Shown: piece by piece, positions 1-12,526 of the stretch | Layout: each line of letters starts with the position of its first letter | Position numbering within the stretch: position 1 is the first letter of the stretch | From: Hymenochaete sp. R1 | Lineage: Eukaryota > Basidiomycota > Agaricomycetes > Hymenochaetales > Hymenochaetaceae | DNA length: 64,000 nucleotides | Assembly: GCA_019400425.1 (NCBI GenBank) | Contig: JAFREE010000037.1 | Span: 118,988-182,987 of the forward strand | Reading direction: 5' to 3' | Position numbers and translations under genes: made by a program | The notes under the pieces: model-generated | Told to the model about the DNA's origin: nothing | Database searches by the model: none | The model's input: only the letters and a program-made list of their open reading frames with translations

Positions 1-44
1 GGCGTGTCATTTGAATACTGATCAAGTCTATTTTTCCGTTTTAG

Positions 45-1217
45 ATACTTATGGTTGGCAACCTCAGTCTTTCGTTGTTATGAAGGACAGTCCTTTATCC
101 TGGATGCAGCCTACGCTAGACAATGTGGTCAGTCAACACGATGAATTATGACCGGTCATGCACGAGCTCATCTACATCTTCCTATCAGAGGATTGCCATC
201 GATGACCTCGTACGAAATGCTCGATCTGGAGACCAACTATTCTTCTATTGTATGATGGCCTAATTATCTATATCTTCTATTTGGCTGACACGAAACAAGT
301 TGCCGGGCATGCGGGACAAATCAAGGACGTTGATGGCGACGAAATAGACGGTCTGGATGAAGGTACTATTCTGTCTTCACGTATGACAGATCACGGACTC
401 ATGAACCGTCACAAATCCAACAGTACTGCTCACGTCTGATGGCAAGTACATCGTTGACGACGAGCTCCATGAGAGACTCGTTAGAAAAGTACCTCCTGGC
501 TGCACGTTAACGGTAAGCGCCCTTGTTTCGATATCGTAAGTATTATAACGAATGCGTCTGTGATCTCTAGGTTTTGTTCGATTGTTGCCACTCGGGGACA
601 GGCCTTGGTATGCGCAACTGATCCTATCACACGTTTTGTCGATGGGACTGATCCAGACGCCAGATTTACCGTACAACGAATACACGCGGATCCAACGTCC
701 ACCTCTTAGGCCAGGAAGGATTAAGCATAGCGATGGACATGTTACGCTTTTGGCGGCATGTGAAGATGATGAAAGAGCAAACGAAGGCAAAAGGAACGGA
801 CGGTCCCCTGGGAGAGGCATTTTCACGGAGGTAAGTATTTGAATAAGCTCAGTGGATACAGGCTATTTTACATATCAATATAGGAGCTTGTGAAATACTT
901 GAGTAAGTCTACCAGTTCTCGAAAGCATTGTCCGCAGATCTAAAGCAATTTGTGTACTGTTCAGGGGCAAATAAGCATAGTTCTTTCCGAGATATTCTTG
1001 TATTCATGAGGTAAGCATATGCTATAATTGGTGTAAGGTGAGGACTTGGCTGACGATTTCGTTCCAGTCGCCACTTTGAGGCAATACGTCTCAACCAGCA
1101 CCCTCAGGTTAGTATCGGTCTGTTCAGTTATCTATTTGCGTCTAATCAATATCCCTCAGCTATCAAGCTCAAGAACAATTGTGAGTAAATATTGCTCTCT
1201 AGAAGTGGCAACTGTAA
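45..1217 (+). CDS. Metacaspase (peptidase C14 family), copy A, 5'-partial
   Basis: Caspase-like cysteine peptidase; family members cut after Arg/Lys and act in stress responses and programmed cell death. Eleven exons can be read: 45-127, 189-249, 300-362, 424-512, 571-607, 664-830, 884-902, 938-1010, 1068-1107, 1160-1180, 1203-1217, all phase-compatible. The catalytic His lies in AGHAGQ, followed by DVDGDEIDGLDE, and the catalytic Cys in FDCCHSGTGL; both are intact. The C-terminal part carries FRDILVFM and IRLNQHPQLSSSR. The start and N-terminal part lie off the left edge, since the first visible exon needs one nucleotide from upstream. Copy B downstream shares most intron positions, so the two arose by tandem duplication. 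Family assignment is firm; the last 15-nt exon is less certain. Confidence 0.85.
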
Positions 1218-1829
1218 GCTTATTTTCGAAACCCAAAGGACTTACGGGCAACTTTAGCTCTGTAGTCGATCGTCGATCAAGCTTTTCATCAGGATTTCTA
1301 CACGTTATTTAGTTGTCTCTATGCACGCTGACGGACATGATCGGTTGCAATGTTGTTAAATTCGAGTGTCGTGATTTATGAATAAGTTAATTCCCGTGCG
1401 TTCCCATGACAGAGACCCAGATCAGAACACGCAGGCGCATGGAAACAATCTTGTACCAAGGTAACGTAGTACCCTACGTAGATTCACTTTCTGGCCGGGA
1501 ACGTTAGTTCACGGAGGTGCAGAGATTGTTGGAAGACACGGGTCTTGTAGGGTGGTCGCACCCATTTTCGATACAGTTTGACGACTTGGGCCATCTGATG
1601 AAGGGACGACCGTGTAAAGCTGAATCATGAGAAGTTTAGCTCATGAATACTCGGATAGATGAAATAGATATTAAGTGCATGGGCGCCCCCCGAATCGGAG
1701 ATTCTATTCAGCCCGTAGGGAAAGTATCTAGGTAGGGATTATAAGAGGTTCAACGCCGAGTGCTCTTACACGAACCTTCAAAGTCCCCCCCCCCCCCTTC
1801 TCTTTCCCGGAGTTTCAGGTTTATTTCTC
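1218..1829. other. Spacer between the two metacaspase genes
   Basis: No coding segment was recognised in about 0.6 kb. It should hold the 3' end of copy A and the promoter of copy B. A C homopolymer ending near 1797 lies about 35 bp before the predicted start of copy B, followed by a CT-rich stretch such as is common in fungal 5' leaders. Confidence 0.5.
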
Positions 1830-3843
1830 ATGTTTACGTCTCTGGAAGACATTTCGCCCTCTTCGCAACTGGTTTGCGCACCTCCGCTGTCTAGGTCTGG
1901 TTCCGACTCAAGTGTAGCCAGCGACGAGTCAGAACTACAAGAACTTACTCCAGAATGTCATTCCTTGTAAGTTGGATTCTTTGATATAAATTTATTATTT
2001 AGAATTAATCGTATTTTCTAAAGGCCTTCTTCTCCTTTATTGCTTTTAGACTCGAATTATTATGATCATTTAAATGACCTTGGACTAGATTCATTTGATT
2101 CCAAACTTCTCGACAAGAATTACAATAATACCGAAGCAAAGCACCTTCGTGCTGGATTTGTCCCGAACTCCTGCGAAGAGTATGGACCACTGGAGGAAGC
2201 CAATCACAGGACTATGTCTGATTGTGGCATCCTATGTGAGGAACCAGAGAGCCTTGAAGAGGAGTTTTCAAAGATGTCCTTGCTTCATGATGGTATTCAG
2301 GACGGCGGTCCAGCCACCTTCGTACCTAGAGCTATCGTGTTCACAGAATCAAGCAACACGAAAATCTGCCACGTGCCCTACAGGCGCCGTTCAAAAGGAC
2401 GATGGCACGCTCCTACAGCACCGACATTTCACCCTCGCCGCAGAGCATTGTTGGTGAGCTCATTTCAGGCTTTATCTGACCCCCCTTCGTTGCAGCTAAT
2501 CGTCTATGGGCAAGATCGGTATTCAATATGAAAGGCAGCAATGTGGTTGGAGCCCGCTGACTGGTTCCCATCGGGATGTGGATGTTATAAAGACCCTTCT
2601 ACAAAGTCAGGCTCTTCATTGTCTCTTATCCATTTAACTTCTGAACTGATACCACCCACCAGGGACTTACGGATGGAATGATGACAGTATTACTATTCTG
2701 AAAGACGACGGATATCTTGCTACAAGGCAGCCGACCCGCGAGAACATAGTGAGCATCGTTAAGCATCAGATTCGTTGTAAGGTAAAGTAACATTCTCATT
2801 AAAGGTTTACGAAATGAGACGCCTTACAGATGGTGCACGACCTGGAGATCGGCTTTTCCTCTATTGTCAGTCTTCCCATTTATTCGCTTGAATAGTTTGT
2901 GGAGCAATCCCTATAGATGCAGGTCATGGTAGACAAGTACTGGATAACGACGGCGATGAAGAAGATGGACTGGATGAAGGTAATGGCAAATATCCCAGAC
3001 TGATGCCCTATCCTTCACACCGCCTGATGGTCTCCATTTACGTAAAGCTATTGTTGCATGCGATGGATTGACGCTTCTGGATGATTACACTCACGAAATT
3101 CTTGTGGAAAGTGTACCAGCGGGATGTCACTTAACGGTAAGGTTTTACCCCCTCGTGATTTTCTCGGCGCCAATTTTTCGCAGGCGATGTTCGATTGCTG
3201 CTCTTCGGGGACGGGTTTAGGTACCTATCTCGCATTTTCTTTCGAATGCCGTCGGCCTAGTGAATCACTTCCTTTAGATCTGCCTTATAATAGATTTGGA
3301 GCTCCAGGCGCAAGGATCCGTCCGGGCCGCAGAAAATTCAGTAGAGGAAATGTGGTTCTCCTGTCTGCGTGTTCTGACCAGCAAAAATCCCATGAAGTGT
3401 CTGGAGGACGTGGCGGACTCTTTACCGATGTGAGGACAGTACGTCATATAGCTCTGTTGCAGCCGACTGATCAGTACCAAATTTGAATTCAAGTTTATCG
3501 TGAATAAACTTAGTGAGCCCAAAACATCTTTTCCGGCCTTTTTTGCTTAGATTTTGCTAGGCGGAAGAAGGCAAACCACACTCGCTGAAATCTTCGACTT
3601 TCGGTAAGTAGACACGTTTTCACATAGAACAATATGGGAATACTCCGTGGTAATGATCCTCCCCGCAGAAGTGGCCTCCTCTCACCCAGCGTCTTACCTG
3701 TAAGGAAACAGACCGCGCAGGTATGCATGTAAGTTAGTATCTCAATGAGCTCATCTGACAATCTACACTTCGTCCCGTAGCTTTCCAGTACGTTCGAACT
3801 CGTAAGCATCCACTTCTGCTCCGAGGCCGACGGTTTTCGCTGA
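1830..3843 (+). CDS. Metacaspase (peptidase C14 family), copy B
   Basis: Caspase-like cysteine peptidase. Predicted exons: 1830-1966, 2024-2453, 2515-2605, 2663-2748, 2805-2865, 2917-2979, 3048-3136, 3184-3220, 3278-3429, 3494-3512, 3561-3603, 3669-3720, 3781-3801, 3826-3843, giving 432 aa with phase kept throughout. An acidic, Ser-rich N-terminal extension of about 185 residues replaces the Pro/Gln-rich prodomain of many fungal metacaspases. The p20 region starts near ALLIGIQYE, then TYGWNDDS, the catalytic His (about residue 272) in AGHGRQ, and DNDGDEEDGLDE. The catalytic Cys is about residue 325 in FDCCSSGTGL; the residue after it is Ser where copy A has His. Exons of 61, 63, 89, 37, 19 and 21 nt match copy A exactly, which supports both models. 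The start and last exon are the least certain parts. Confidence 0.82.
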
Positions 3844-4525
3844 TAGTAACCAGGATATGAATGTATCTCTCTTTTTGTAACTTGAGTATTCCACTTTTGC
3901 ATTCAACCTTGTGCGAAATGTTCCAATTATTTCTATGTGTACCGATTTCGGATTCTTTTGGTCCCTACCAACATGCCACCTTCTTGTTTCAATCTATACT
4001 ATAAATAACATGGGCCATCAAATGTAATCGATAAAAATGAGAATTTTTTTGGCGGGAAATCAGATAAGTAAGGATGAGAAACAATCAGCAATCAGAATCA
4101 GAGGTCGGAAGCACTTTACAGCAGAAGAAAAACGTCATCACCCACCATATGCATGTGTGTATCGCTAGTCACGTGTAAATTCTCACACTCGACAAATCAT
4201 TCAAGCAAAATTGGTGAGGGGCGGTGATGAAGGGATTATTCACGGCTCTCTTGCCTACCAATACGTCGTTCTCCTTAGAGCGGCTCCCTGGACATCCTTG
4301 TCCCCGATTCCTCGTCCCCGTCTTTATATTTCCATCAGTCAATCGACGCCCATCGTCAGTTTGCCTGCTGGCAGGTCACGAATTACGACCCATCAGCATC
4401 CAAAACTCGAAAAGCCACAAAAACAATTCATTTTAGAGACCGACATCCATTATCAGTCTGTACGTTTCCGATTTACATCTGTTCTTTTTTATTGTCCGAA
4501 GGAGATTTATTTTCATTGTCAAAGA
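3844..4525. other. Intergenic region and eIF4G 5' leader
   Basis: About 0.7 kb without a recognised gene. It holds the 3' end of metacaspase B and the promoter and 5' leader of the eIF4G gene. The frame stays open from 4211 into the eIF4G start, but the segment before 4526 has no conserved look and is treated as leader. Confidence 0.5.
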
Positions 4526-7500
4526 ATGATCAAAAGTTCCTCAACGTCTGCGTCTAAACCTCAGTCTGCTTGGTCCAAGGGTCCTCCGATCACATCGTCA
4601 TCCCCGACTCCTCTTCCTGGAACACCCGCAGTCTCCTCATCCCGCTCTCAGTCCCCAGCACCTTTGCAGCAATCGCAGCCACAAACGCATAGCCGAAGAC
4701 CTTCCCAGTTAAGTGGATTGAAAGATGGTGTTGCTATTGCAAGTGGTCCTCGGGGAGCCGTACCCTCGTCCAAACCTGGTATGTTTCTTAATTTATTTGT
4801 GTCCTAAGCCTACATTTCTTAGCTGGATTTTAGGGAACTCGCTCAGTTTTGGTACTGTTAACGGCAATGTAAACGATAGACCTGGACCTTCTGCCTCCCC
4901 TGCGCCGCAGGCGCCTGCTATATCGAAGTCTGAGCCGCGGCCCGTACAGTCGTTTGGCTCGATAGAAGCATCAAAAAGTACAATCGCTGGGCCTTCAAAG
5001 TCGACTAATACCGTGCCCCTGTCAAATCCGCCCCGGGCGGCAGCTTCTTCTTCGTCGTCGTCGTCATCAACAGCAGCATCGTCGACCGCCACTGGCGCAC
5101 CCACAGCTTTTGACGTCAAAGCCCTGTTTCGTACGACCCACACCACCCCAACCCCCGCGGCCTCTGTAGAAAGCGCTGCCTCACCTTCTATCCGAACGAA
5201 TACATTAACGCCCGCCATGCATTCTCAAGCACCAAACGCACCTGGACCTGCTGGCCCTGGTCCTCATCCTCCGCCCTCGCATCCCTATTCCCCACAACCT
5301 TTTGTGCCTACAGGCATGCAGAGTATGCGGAGTCATGGTCCGAATAACGCACCTAGGTCGCCCTCAATTAATCATAGACAAGTTCCAAATAATGTTGGAA
5401 GCAGGCCCCCAGGTGCCAACGGACCCATTGGATCTGCGAATGGCATGCCGTCCCCGAGGCCGGGTCATCAGCACGTTCAACCTCCTCATGTACCTCATCA
5501 ACAGGCGCCCACACCGGGACCCGGTATGCCTACTCAAATGCCGCCTCCAAGCTGGCCCCAATATAACTATGTCAGTGATCAACGGTTTTTCAATCATATG
5601 TTTTTAACAGATTGCTCCCAGTATCCGTTATATCAAATGCAAGGTTTGCCAGGTGGCGAGCAATTCATGCCGTATCCGCCACAATGGGCTGTGCATGCGC
5701 CCCAGCACCCACATCCAGCCCTCACAGGGAATGGTCCGAATCAAACCCCACAGTCTCTTCCTCACGGAATGCCAATGTCGTCACCGAGACCCCCTCCACC
5801 CCCCTTACAACCGCCTGGGACGCCGCCTGCGGGTCAATCTTCTCAATTGCCTAGCGCTGGCGCACGTCTGAACTCAAATGCCAGCACCTTTGTTCCTAGT
5901 CAAAATGGTAACCGTCAAAGTAAAACGGTTAAAATTACAGACGAAAAAGGACACGAAGTTGATTTCGTAGGACTTCGCAAGCAAGGAGGTACCCCATCTG
6001 TACCATCAACGCCTGCTTTAGACAAAGGGTCGCGGAGGCAACCTGTCAGGCTTGAGTCAGAGGAGAATCGGTTGAAGCGATTGGCGCAAGAAGACAAGGC
6101 AAAGGAGCAGGCTAGACGGGAAGCTGAAGAGGGAGCGAAGAAGCGTGAGGAGATGGAGAGGCTCCGCATCGAAGCGGAGAAAAGACAGAAAGAGGAGGAG
6201 GAGAGGAAGAAGAAGGCCGAGGATGAAGAAAAGAGAAAGGCTGAAGAAGAAGAGAGGAAAAAGAAGGACGAGGAGGATAGGTTGCGGAAGGAATTTGAGG
6301 AACAAGAGCGCTTGAAGCAAGAGGAAACACGTCGGAAGGCAGAGGAAGATGAAAGCAGGAGGAAGGAAGAGGAGAAAGAGCGCATCAGACTTGATGAGTT
6401 GGAACGTGAGCAAGCTGAGAAGGCTCGTCTTCACAGAGAGGAGGAATCTAGGAGAAAAGAGGAGCAGGAGCGCCAGGAAAAAGAAACGAAGGCGATTTTG
6501 TCTACTCCCGCACTAGAAATCCGATCCAAGAAGGAAGGTGCGACAACTCAATCCATCTCTGATGCACCCATCTCGATTTCTCCAGAGACCAAGCGTCGCC
6601 CTGTTCCTGGGCCTCTCGACCTTTCTGCTGCGTCCAAGCCGACAAATCAACCTTTACCCTCTGCCCTAGCCACTGCTCGTCATATCCAAAACGTATATGA
6701 AATTCAATACCCAGAAGGAATCAAAAGTCCCAAGATTGAACTCAACGCTAATGCGAAGGATGGCAAATTCCGGTAAGTTTTTGTTCGATTTAACTAGGTC
6801 AATCGCCAGGAAATTTACCTATTTTTTAAAGATACGATCGCGATTTCCTCCTTCAGTTTATGTCTGTCTGCAAAGAAAAGCCTGATAACCTACCTCCTCT
6901 CGAAGCCATTGGTTTAGAACCGTCAGATCAGTCCCATTCTATGGGTCGTGGTGGGTCTGGTCGTCGTGGTGTTTCGGGTGCAATGGGACCTCCGTCGGCG
7001 TCGATTTCAAGACAAGGGTCTATCGGTTTAGGCATTGGTGGACCAATAAGCGGATTCGGACCCAAGGCGCCTTCAGGGTTTGCCGCCATGGGTAGCTTCC
7101 AGACCACCGGGAAGTTGTCTAGTGAAGAACGCTTCAATCGCTCAACGTCAATGAGTGGCGGTCCTGGAATGCCATTCGTTGGTGGTCGCCCATCTCCCAT
7201 GGTACGTTCTTCGAGTCAAGGTGGTGTTGGAGCTATGGGCAACAAACGAACACGTAGCAAGCGTGGTGAAGCGACTAGAAACGATTCAAACCGTATTAGC
7301 GCCAATGTTTCGCAATTTAACTCCAACATTGCAACGTCTCTTGAACCGGTCGCACCTCTACAGCAGTCCGAGAACCGTTGGGTACCAGGCGGCTCATCAA
7401 GGAAGGGAGCTGACCCTGATTCTCCTGAAGTCGTTGACCGGAAAGTCCGTTCTTTACTTAACAAACTTACCATGGAAAAATTCGAGTCAATCTCGAATCA

Positions 7501-9328
7501 AATCATCACATGGGCGAACAAAAGCGAAAACGAGAAAGATGGCCATACTCTCATACAGGTCATTCGTCTCGTCTTTGAGAAAGCGACAGACGAAGCGGCG
7601 TGGAGTGAGATGTACGCTCGCTTGTGTCGGAAGATGATGGAACAAATCAGCCCTAATGTCCAGGATGACGGTATTCGTAACGCTGAAGGGAAGCCTATTG
7701 CTGGTGGTTTGCTTTTCCGCAAGTATCTTTTAAACCGTTGCCAGGAAGATTTCGAGCGCGGTTGGTCACAAAAAGAGTCGACTGCCGCTGCTGCTGCAGA
7801 AAAAGCAAACGAGGACGAGGCCACCAAGGCTGCGAATGAGAAGAACACGGATAATGGAGGCGAAGCTGTTCTCTACTCGGAAGAGTACTATGCTGCTCAG
7901 AAGGCGAAGCGACAGGGTCTAGGATTAGTCAAGTTCATCGGCGAGTTGTTCAAGCTGCAAATGTTGACGGAGCGCATCATGCACGAATGCATCAAGAAGC
8001 TTCTTAGCAATGTCGATAATCCGGAAGAAGAGGAGATCGAAAGCTTGTGCAAGCTTTTGACAACGGTCGGGGAGTCGCTTGATACCCAGAAGGCTAGAGG
8101 GCATATGGATGTCTACTTCAGTCGCATGAAAGAGCTGTCAAGGAGCAACAATGTTTCTAGCCGTATGCAGTTTATGCTTTTGGTGAGTACTTGCTGGAAC
8201 TGTCGACAGCTTGTGTCTGACGGTCGTATAGGATGTCATCGAGCTTCGCGAAAGGAAATGGTCCACTAGGAATCAAGTAGCTGCACCAACAACGATTGCC
8301 CAGGTTCACGAAGCAGTGAGTGCCCTGTTCTATATATGTGGATCATTATTCATAAACTTCAACTACAGGCCGCAAAAGAGAAAGCGCAGTTGGACCGAGA
8401 AAGTATGAATCGCAGTGCGATGTCTCGTGGCGGATCTCGCCGGGGGCAAGAACGTGATAATTCTCAACAGGTTGGTCCAGATGGGTGGGCTATTGCTTCT
8501 GGATCGTCCAGGCCAAGCAATAAGGCTGGTGACTTGTCCAACTTCGGAAAGATCCAGAAAGGTGGCGCTATGACCTTTGGCCCAAGCAGTGTGTTTAGCG
8601 GCAAGAAAGGCGACGCCAAACGAGAGAGTGGGAGTCTTTCCCGGGCCAGCTCCAGCGCCAATATGTTCCAAATGCTGCAGAACTCGGAGACGCCTGCTGA
8701 AATGCCTGTCCCTTCACGAGCGAGTCGTCCGTCCAGTCGAACGACGAGTGTCGATTTGGGCCATGGAGGATTGAGTCAATCTTCACAACGTCCCAAGATT
8801 AATCTTCTACCTCGGTCAATAGATGCCGTATCAGCGGAGGGAAGTCCTTCCCGGTCGGTCGGTGACGCCGAGGGTGAAGAAGGCGAAATCCGAGAGAGGG
8901 ATAATGCATCAAAGTCTTCCATACCAGTTGAGCAAGTACAGAAACGGGTGGATGAAGACAGCAAAGAATTCTTCGGTATTCGGGACCTCGGTGAAGGCGA
9001 GGAATATTTTTCTGGTCTGCCTGTGGAGCATCGACATCTTCTTGTCAAAAAGCTTGTGAATCATGCGATCTTCTCAAAAGAGAGCGATGCGCAGCTGGTC
9101 GGAGACTTATTTGGACGAGTACTTGACCGGAATTTCTGCTCGCCCGCGACTTTTGAACAAGGGTTTATGCCTATTGCAGAACAAATCGACGACATCAAGG
9201 TAGACGCACCGAAGGCCTTCCAGCTATTTGTGATTATGGCGAAGGGTGCGAGGTTTGACGAGGAACGACGGACTCGTATAGCAAGTAAATCGATTGACAA
9301 CGACGAATTACTTGCACTTTTCATTTAG
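4526..9328 (+). CDS. TIF4631: Eukaryotic translation initiation factor 4G (eIF4G)
   Basis: Scaffold of the cytoplasmic cap-binding complex eIF4F; it binds eIF4E, eIF4A and poly(A)-binding protein to recruit ribosomes to mRNA. Exons: 4526-4778, 4834-6772 (with a likely internal intron 5571-5621), 6832-8182, 8232-8315, 8369-9328, giving about 1511 aa. The first 450 residues are Ser/Pro/Gln-rich and disordered. A long Glu/Lys/Arg-rich predicted coiled coil is encoded at 6050-6490. The eIF4E-binding motif YxxxxL-hydrophobic reads YDRDFLL near residue 715, spanning the 6772/6832 splice. An MIF4G domain (eIF4A binding) runs about residues 915-1180 and starts VDRKVRSLLNKLT. The C-terminal 125 residues form an MA3-type domain (LVKKLVNHAIF, LVGDLFGRVL). 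All key parts are present. The symbol is that of the yeast orthologue. Confidence 0.95.
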
Positions 9329-9842
9329 AGCCGTTTCTGATACTTCTATACTTACCTAGTCTTTTCGTACATATCTTTCTTCTCCAGCTTTCACTTCAGC
9401 AGTGATCCGTTCCTTCCGTGCAACTTTCTCTTTCCGTCATTGACTTCGAATTCTCGTTTTCGCGTGTGCTTCTCATTCTTTATACTGCCTGCCTTGTTGC
9501 CTTTACTTATTATTTACACTTCTTGTCTCGTTTCTTTCTTTTCTTCCTCATTCATATCTTGCATCAGCAGTGTATGTATTTTCTGTGCTATCACCTCGCA
9601 TGCAATACCTGTGTGGAACAATATGACTGCGTACATTTCTTCGTCCGTATGCTTGATGGACGGACGATGAGTTACTCAATAAACGGAATCTTAACTATCG
9701 GATCTTAGGACGGACGGACGTGAACACACCGAGCGCCGATCGTGGTATCCGTTGAGTACGGCCAAAATAATGTCAAATGGTCATTCTGTTGCCCATCCTC
9801 ATGCCTTGTCGACTGTACTCGTAATCCACAACCCTCATTGGC

Positions 9843-12358
9843 ATGCCAAAGTTCCTCGAGGACTTGGCGCAAGTGTTCCCCGGGTTTCCTCACCTATGGA
9901 ATGATTTTTGCTACCACGAAGGCGAGGCCTCTCAGTCATACGAAGCCAAGCTAAATGATGATGTGCGCTACCTGGACCGCGAATGGAGAAAGCTTGTGTT
10001 CAGGCTTTGCGACTACATGCTATTGGCTCTTAGACTTTCGGAGAGGGGATTTCACGCAGATAGGCGGCGCTTGGCGACCATTGTTCATCCTGTGAGTTGA
10101 CGGAGCGTGAGCCCCAGAGGCATATGCTTACGGGTTTAATTTCTCAGTTCCGCTTCTATTACGGCCGCTGTTTCTTCGACCAGGAAGCTTCACATTCCTT
10201 GGATATGTCATGTAAGCTCATCTGGCACTCAAGCTATTGGATGATGGTCATTTTACGCCAATAGAAAGTATATGCATCGTCTACTTATGTGGAATGGCCT
10301 TGGTCGCCCAAAGACATTGCGGACGCCCTTGGTGACGAGCCCACGATTATCAAGAATATCGACACTTTTTTCGATGGGGTTGAAAAAAAGTTCCGGAAGG
10401 TGCGAACACTCGTTTTCCCTCAGCAAATGTCTCACTCACTCACGTTTCCTATTACCATAACTAGGCCTCTGACTATGTACATTTAGGGCACAATAACTCC
10501 ATTTGGCGTTGTTTCAGATTGTGTCTGGAGAAAGCAGATGAACATGACCTAGGAAGACTGATTTTCAGTTCGATGAACACTAGTTCACGGCCTGCCATAC
10601 TGTCCATCTCGGACAAAAAGATGAAGGAATTCATGAGCACTGTCCAAACTGTATGTGTTCCTGACCTTTACTAAGTTGAATAATGTACTCAAGACTCAAT
10701 AGCTTATTGATCATCGTGTCACCAACTCTAATTCACTGTGGCACGTCCTGTTCGAGCTTGTCGAGAAGAAAGGTTTCTTGCCTTCTTGCTTGAATCTGGA
10801 CAAGGTGTACTGGGAAGCATCTCACAAGGGCCAGCCAAGAATAGGCGGGGGAATGGCAGACATTTATTTAGGCAGATACAAGGGTATCAAAGTGGCTTTG
10901 AAGGCCGCCCGTATAATGAAAGACCGGAAAGCATCGCTACAGGTCAGTTTTCTCAGTACATTAATAATTATTTACTAGCTAATTGTTCAATCCAGGCTTC
11001 GCGCGAAGAGGCAATAATATGGCGTCAACTAAAGCACGAGCATGTCATGCCTCTCATTGGCACTTGCGAAAAATTGATGTCTGGTTTCGAACTGCTTGTT
11101 TCGCCGTGGATGGAAAATGGTGACTTGCCGACATTCATAAAATCGATTGAACAAGGTGGAGGACATGTTGATGGCGAGCAATTTGTGAGCCTCGTATAAT
11201 ACGGAGCAAAGACCTGTGCGTACTGATATTCCTGCCTAGATTCGACAAATTGCAGCTGGTTTACAGTACTTGCATGAACAAGACCCTCAGATCATTCACG
11301 GTGACCTCCGTTCGGTGAGCTTGGGATATGAGATTTTGACTTCAGTATTGATTACTCTTTTGGTGTTCAAGGCAAATGTTGTTGTCAATGAGGATCATCG
11401 ACTGCTCCTAATTGACTTTGGTGTTGCAAAAGTCGAACAGATTCAAACAGTTGTCACTTCAGCAGGCGAATCGCATGGGACCATTCGATGGATGGCACCC
11501 GAAATCTTCAGAGGATCAGGCTTATCAACACGAACCGATACCTACGCCTTCGCCATGACTTGTTTGGAGGTACGCCTATATCTTAAGGCTCCTGCATGGG
11601 ATATTAATGGCGCTTATCAAAAGATTTTCTCTGGAACACATCCTTTCCCTCATATCGAACGCGACGTGCAAGTCCTATTTGTTGTTGGCGTCGAAAACCG
11701 TAGGCCTGAGAGGCCTAAAGGATTGGCGGACGCCAGGGGTTTAAATGACGACTTATGGAGATTGATTGAATCATGCTGGGACCAAGACCCACTTACACGA
11801 CCGAGCATGTCGAATGTACTCCTCCAGCTCGACCGCATCGCACAAATTCTGGTAAGTCCATGTACTCCCATATACATCTTCTATGATTTCATAAAACGCT
11901 GTAAGACGCAGATCCCTATCACCGCATCACCCATGATGCTTGATAATCTCTCCAATGACTTCGGTGAACCCCTCGACGGACCACCCATAGAACGGAACGA
12001 CCTTGCGCTCTCTCGATCGCATTCATCCACTTCCATCTCCCACGAACCGCCGTCTCTCCCACCTTCCCCCCAACTTCGTTGGCTTCAAAGCCTCTTCAGC
12101 AACTTCTTCCCGCATAACTTTCCCGGGTACAACTTCCGGCTGCCTTCCGTCTCAGGTGGATCCGAGTCAACGACTGTCCCACAAGTTCCTCTATCGGAGA
12201 TCTCTGACGTCTCGGACCAGCTGTTGACTTCTCCTGGTATCAAGCGACGGCGATCGATTTCGCCACCGACGCCGAGAAAAGCTTTAACGTACTCTGAAGT
12301 GGTGAAGAATCGGTCACCTGTTGTCGTTCCTGCACGTACCAATGGTGTTACCAGATAG
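9843..12358 (+). CDS. TKL-type protein kinase with HGD catalytic loop
   Basis: Predicted Ser/Thr or dual-specificity kinase of the tyrosine-kinase-like group expanded in Agaricomycetes; substrate unknown. Ten exons: 9843-10091, 10148-10211, 10269-10399, 10465-10650, 10703-10942, 10996-11184, 11240-11314, 11372-11569, 11624-11851, 11912-12358, giving 668 aa. Residues 1-245 form an N-terminal region I do not recognise. The kinase domain covers about 252-515: glycine loop IGGGMADIYLG (257-267), the VALK lysine (277), catalytic loop HGDLRSANVVVN (373-384) with Gly in place of the Arg of HRD, DFGVAK (393-398), then RWMAPEIF with the APE motif at about 420-422. The tail is Ser/Pro-rich and may be disordered. 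No transmembrane segment is visible. The lysine and both catalytic aspartates are present, so the enzyme is probably active. Confidence 0.88.
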
Positions 12359-12526
12359 CATGGCGTAGGGAAGGGGAAAGAAAAAAAGTGCGACACGGAC
12401 ACATCTTAACGGAAGACCATGTTTTTTCATGATCTGTATACCATTTATCTTCTACTCCATACCGGATTTTCTTTTTTATATGCCAAGTTCTGTTTTACAG
12501 TTGTTGTATGCGAATTATACTATATA

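Noticed and set aside
5915..6385. 156-codon minus-strand ORF, Ser/Phe-rich
   Set aside because: It is the antisense shadow of the Glu/Lys/Arg-rich coiled coil of eIF4G.
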